Shown here piece after piece: positions 6,735-7,901 of a DNA stretch of 7,901 nucleotides. Numbering within the stretch: position 1 is the stretch's first letter; the number at the start of each line of letters is the position of its first letter. This DNA comes from Candidatus Latescibacterota bacterium (GTDB lineage Bacteria > Latescibacterota > UBA2968 > GCA-2709665). The position numbers and the translations under genes were made by a program. The notes beneath the pieces are model-generated. The model saw only the letters and a program-made list of their open reading frames with translations, made no database searches and was not told where the DNA came from. The DNA lies in assembly GCA_030746455.1 (NCBI GenBank), contig JASLMQ010000213.1:1-7901 (forward strand). The letters are read 5' to 3'.

Positions 6735-7742
6735 TTAGGTGGACAGAGAAGGCTTCGGTGGGCAGGCGGGAGAACCGGTCTGCGACAGTACGGTATTCTG
6801 CGATTGTTCGACGATCTTGCGGAGGCGGGATGGCAGGCGCTCACGCGGCTTGGGGATGGGGCAGACGCGGATACAGTCGCCCCGGATCGGAGAGTCGGGG
6901 ATTCCGTCACGCCTCCGCTTGCACCTGGTGGGATCGGTCTTCGCCGGCGTGTCGATGAAGATGCGATCGGAATCGACGGCATCGACGGACCGGTAGTCCC
7001 TGACCTCGGGATCGTCTCTCATCGTGATACAGCTCATAATGCAGGCCTCGAGACAGAGGTTGCAGCTGTCGCGCAGACATATGGGCTCTGTGACTAGGGG
7101 ATCGGGAGTCAGCTCGGCGTCGGTGATGATGGAGTTGAGGCGCTGACGAGGGCCGAATTCCCTGGTCAGGAGGACGTTGTTGTAGCCGAACTCACCGAGG
7201 CCGGCCCTCGTGGCGGCGTGGCGGTGAGAGAAGGGACCGTAGGTGTACCTGAACGGAGAGAACGACCTGGCCTTGTCGCTCGGAGGGCCTTCCCAGATCT
7301 CGGTCTCGCTGAGACCGTCCACGCGAGGGTGCAGCCCGGTCGTGGGGAAGATCATCGTCTGGTAGCCGTGGGTCAGCAGATGCTGGCCTACCATCTGTCC
7401 GATGAATTCGAGCATATAGTCGTGGACGACATGTCCGACCCGGTTGTATAGGACCTCCATGAAGGGATACTTGGCGTGGTCCGGGATCATCTCCATTTCG
7501 GTGTCCACGAGGGCCGCAGGCGCGTCCATTACGGGATCGAGGATAGGCTGCGCGACGGAGATGACCGACCTGGCCTCGGGAAGGAAGTCCTTCGGATGGT
7601 GGCCCCCGGGCGCAGTATCGTGAACGGGCGGCATCGGATCGAAGCGCTCGACTGGCGCAACACCGACCAGTGCGGCGCCGTGGCGCGTGGCCACTTCCTT
7701 GACGGATTGCGTCAGGGAATCCCTATCCATGTTGGTCGACAT
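6735..7742 (-). CDS. QueG/reductive-dehalogenase-like iron-sulfur protein
   Basis: A 335-residue protein of the epoxyqueuosine reductase/reductive dehalogenase superfamily, whose characterised members use cobalamin and two [4Fe-4S] clusters for reductions. The family core HAATRAGLGEFGYNNVLLT...GPRQRLNSIITDAEL lies at about 175-211. The Fe-S region has C222, C227, C230, C234 and C238 (C-x4-C-x2-C-x3-C-x3-C), then C274, C290 and C294 (GDCIRVCP). Eight cysteines suffice for two clusters, but the spacing departs from the usual C-x2-C-x2-C-x3-CP pairs, and the residue after C234 is not proline. There is no Tat signal or membrane segment, so it should be cytoplasmic, unlike respiratory RdhA. It is unlikely to be true QueG given the divergent cluster region and context. 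The start is fixed by AGGAGG at 7749-7754, six bases upstream. It precedes the split ACS genes, suggesting a redox or corrinoid-linked role there. Confidence 0.85.
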   Translation of the reverse strand: MSTNMDRDSLTQSVKEVATRHGAALVGVAPVERFDPMPPVHDTAPGGHHPKDFLPEARSVISVAQPILDPVMDAPAALVDTEMEMIPDHAKYPFMEVLYNRVGHVVHDYMLEFIGQMVGQHLLTHGYQTMIFPTTGLHPRVDGLSETEIWEGPPSDKARSFSPFRYTYGPFSHRHAATRAGLGEFGYNNVLLTREFGPRQRLNSIITDAELTPDPLVTEPICLRDSCNLCLEACIMSCITMRDDPEVRDYRSVDAVDSDRIFIDTPAKTDPTRCKRRRDGIPDSPIRGDCIRVCPIPKPRERLPSRLRKIVEQSQNTVLSQTGSPACPPKPSLST

Positions 7743-7748
7743 GTCGTG

Positions 7749-7754
7749 CCTCCT
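7749..7754 (-). promoter_or_regulatory. Consensus Shine-Dalgarno of the QueG-like gene
   Basis: The complement reads AGGAGG, six bases from the ATG at 7742. It is the strongest ribosome site in the window, and it selects this ATG over a second in-frame ATG four codons later. Confidence 0.8.
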
Positions 7755-7763
7755 AAGGACATC

Positions 7764-7901
7764 CTACCTGCGAGACATCCCCCTGGTGTAGACCTTACCC
7801 TGGATGATCTTGTGCGCCGGTCGGCCACCCATCATCCGGTCTCTGGCAAACTCCTGCCCGCACTTGTGACACTTGAGGTCCCCTGCGGTGTGGTCTTCGG
7901 C
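7764..7901 (-). CDS. 3' end of an unidentified protein with a CxxC knuckle (truncated by window edge)
   Basis: An open minus-strand frame enters from the right edge and ends in TAG at 7764, giving 45 visible residues. It contains LKCHKCGQEF, a CxxC knuckle that looks like half of a zinc ribbon or a rubredoxin-like site, followed by a basic tail (RDRMMGGRP, KVYTRGMSRR). Only one CxxC is visible, so any partner pair would have to lie upstream. The stop is 21 bases before the QueG-like ATG on the same strand, consistent with one operon. The family is not recognised. Support comes from the plausible protein composition and the fit to the operon, not from homology. Confidence 0.55.
   Translation of the reverse strand, partial: AEDHTAGDLKCHKCGQEFARDRMMGGRPAHKIIQGKVYTRGMSRR

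Overview
The window is GC-rich bacterial DNA (about 60% by eye). Most minus-strand genes follow Shine-Dalgarno sites and are closely packed. The gene content (an acetyl-CoA-synthase-like protein pair, a QueG/reductive-dehalogenase-like iron-sulfur protein, a SagB-type nitroreductase) suggests an anaerobic or facultatively anaerobic bacterium with Wood-Ljungdahl-type chemistry. The phylum cannot be fixed from the sequence. I saw no mobile element, CRISPR array, tRNA or rRNA.

Layout. Positions 3-962 (+) hold the 3' part of a DEAD-box RNA helicase whose N-terminus lies before the window. It converges on everything else, and a strong hairpin at 1036-1070 separates the two directions. From the right edge down to 1114, all genes read on the minus strand in one probable operon. 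In transcription order these are: the 3' end of a protein with a CxxC knuckle (7901-7764), a cytoplasmic QueG/RdhA-like Fe-S protein (7742-6735), an ACS A1-domain-like protein (6611-5820), an ACS A-cluster catalytic-domain protein (5823-4951), a PAS-like protein with a CxxC...CxxC tail (4901-4338), a membrane-anchored Kelch-type propeller (4280-3207), a SagB/ThcOx-type nitroreductase (3142-2378) and an FAD-dependent oxidoreductase (2376-1114). Gaps are short: a 4-base overlap, 1, 21, 49, 57 and 64 bases, and one longer gap of 123 bases.

The core of interest is 6611-4951. Bacterial acetyl-CoA synthase (AcsB, about 730 residues, domains A1-A2-A3) appears here as two proteins. One resembles A1. 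The other carries A3 with every A-cluster ligand (C-x2-C-x8-C-x9-C plus Cys-Gly-Cys). Most of A2 is absent. The two genes overlap by ATGA, so they should be made together. No CO dehydrogenase, corrinoid Fe-S protein or methyltransferase is in view.

A working hypothesis is that the operon encodes a redox system built on a split nickel-iron-sulfur acyl/methyl-handling enzyme. The corrinoid-type Fe-S protein would be a candidate electron or methyl partner or activator, and two flavoproteins lie downstream. The domain identities rest on motifs visible in the sequence; the joint function is inference.
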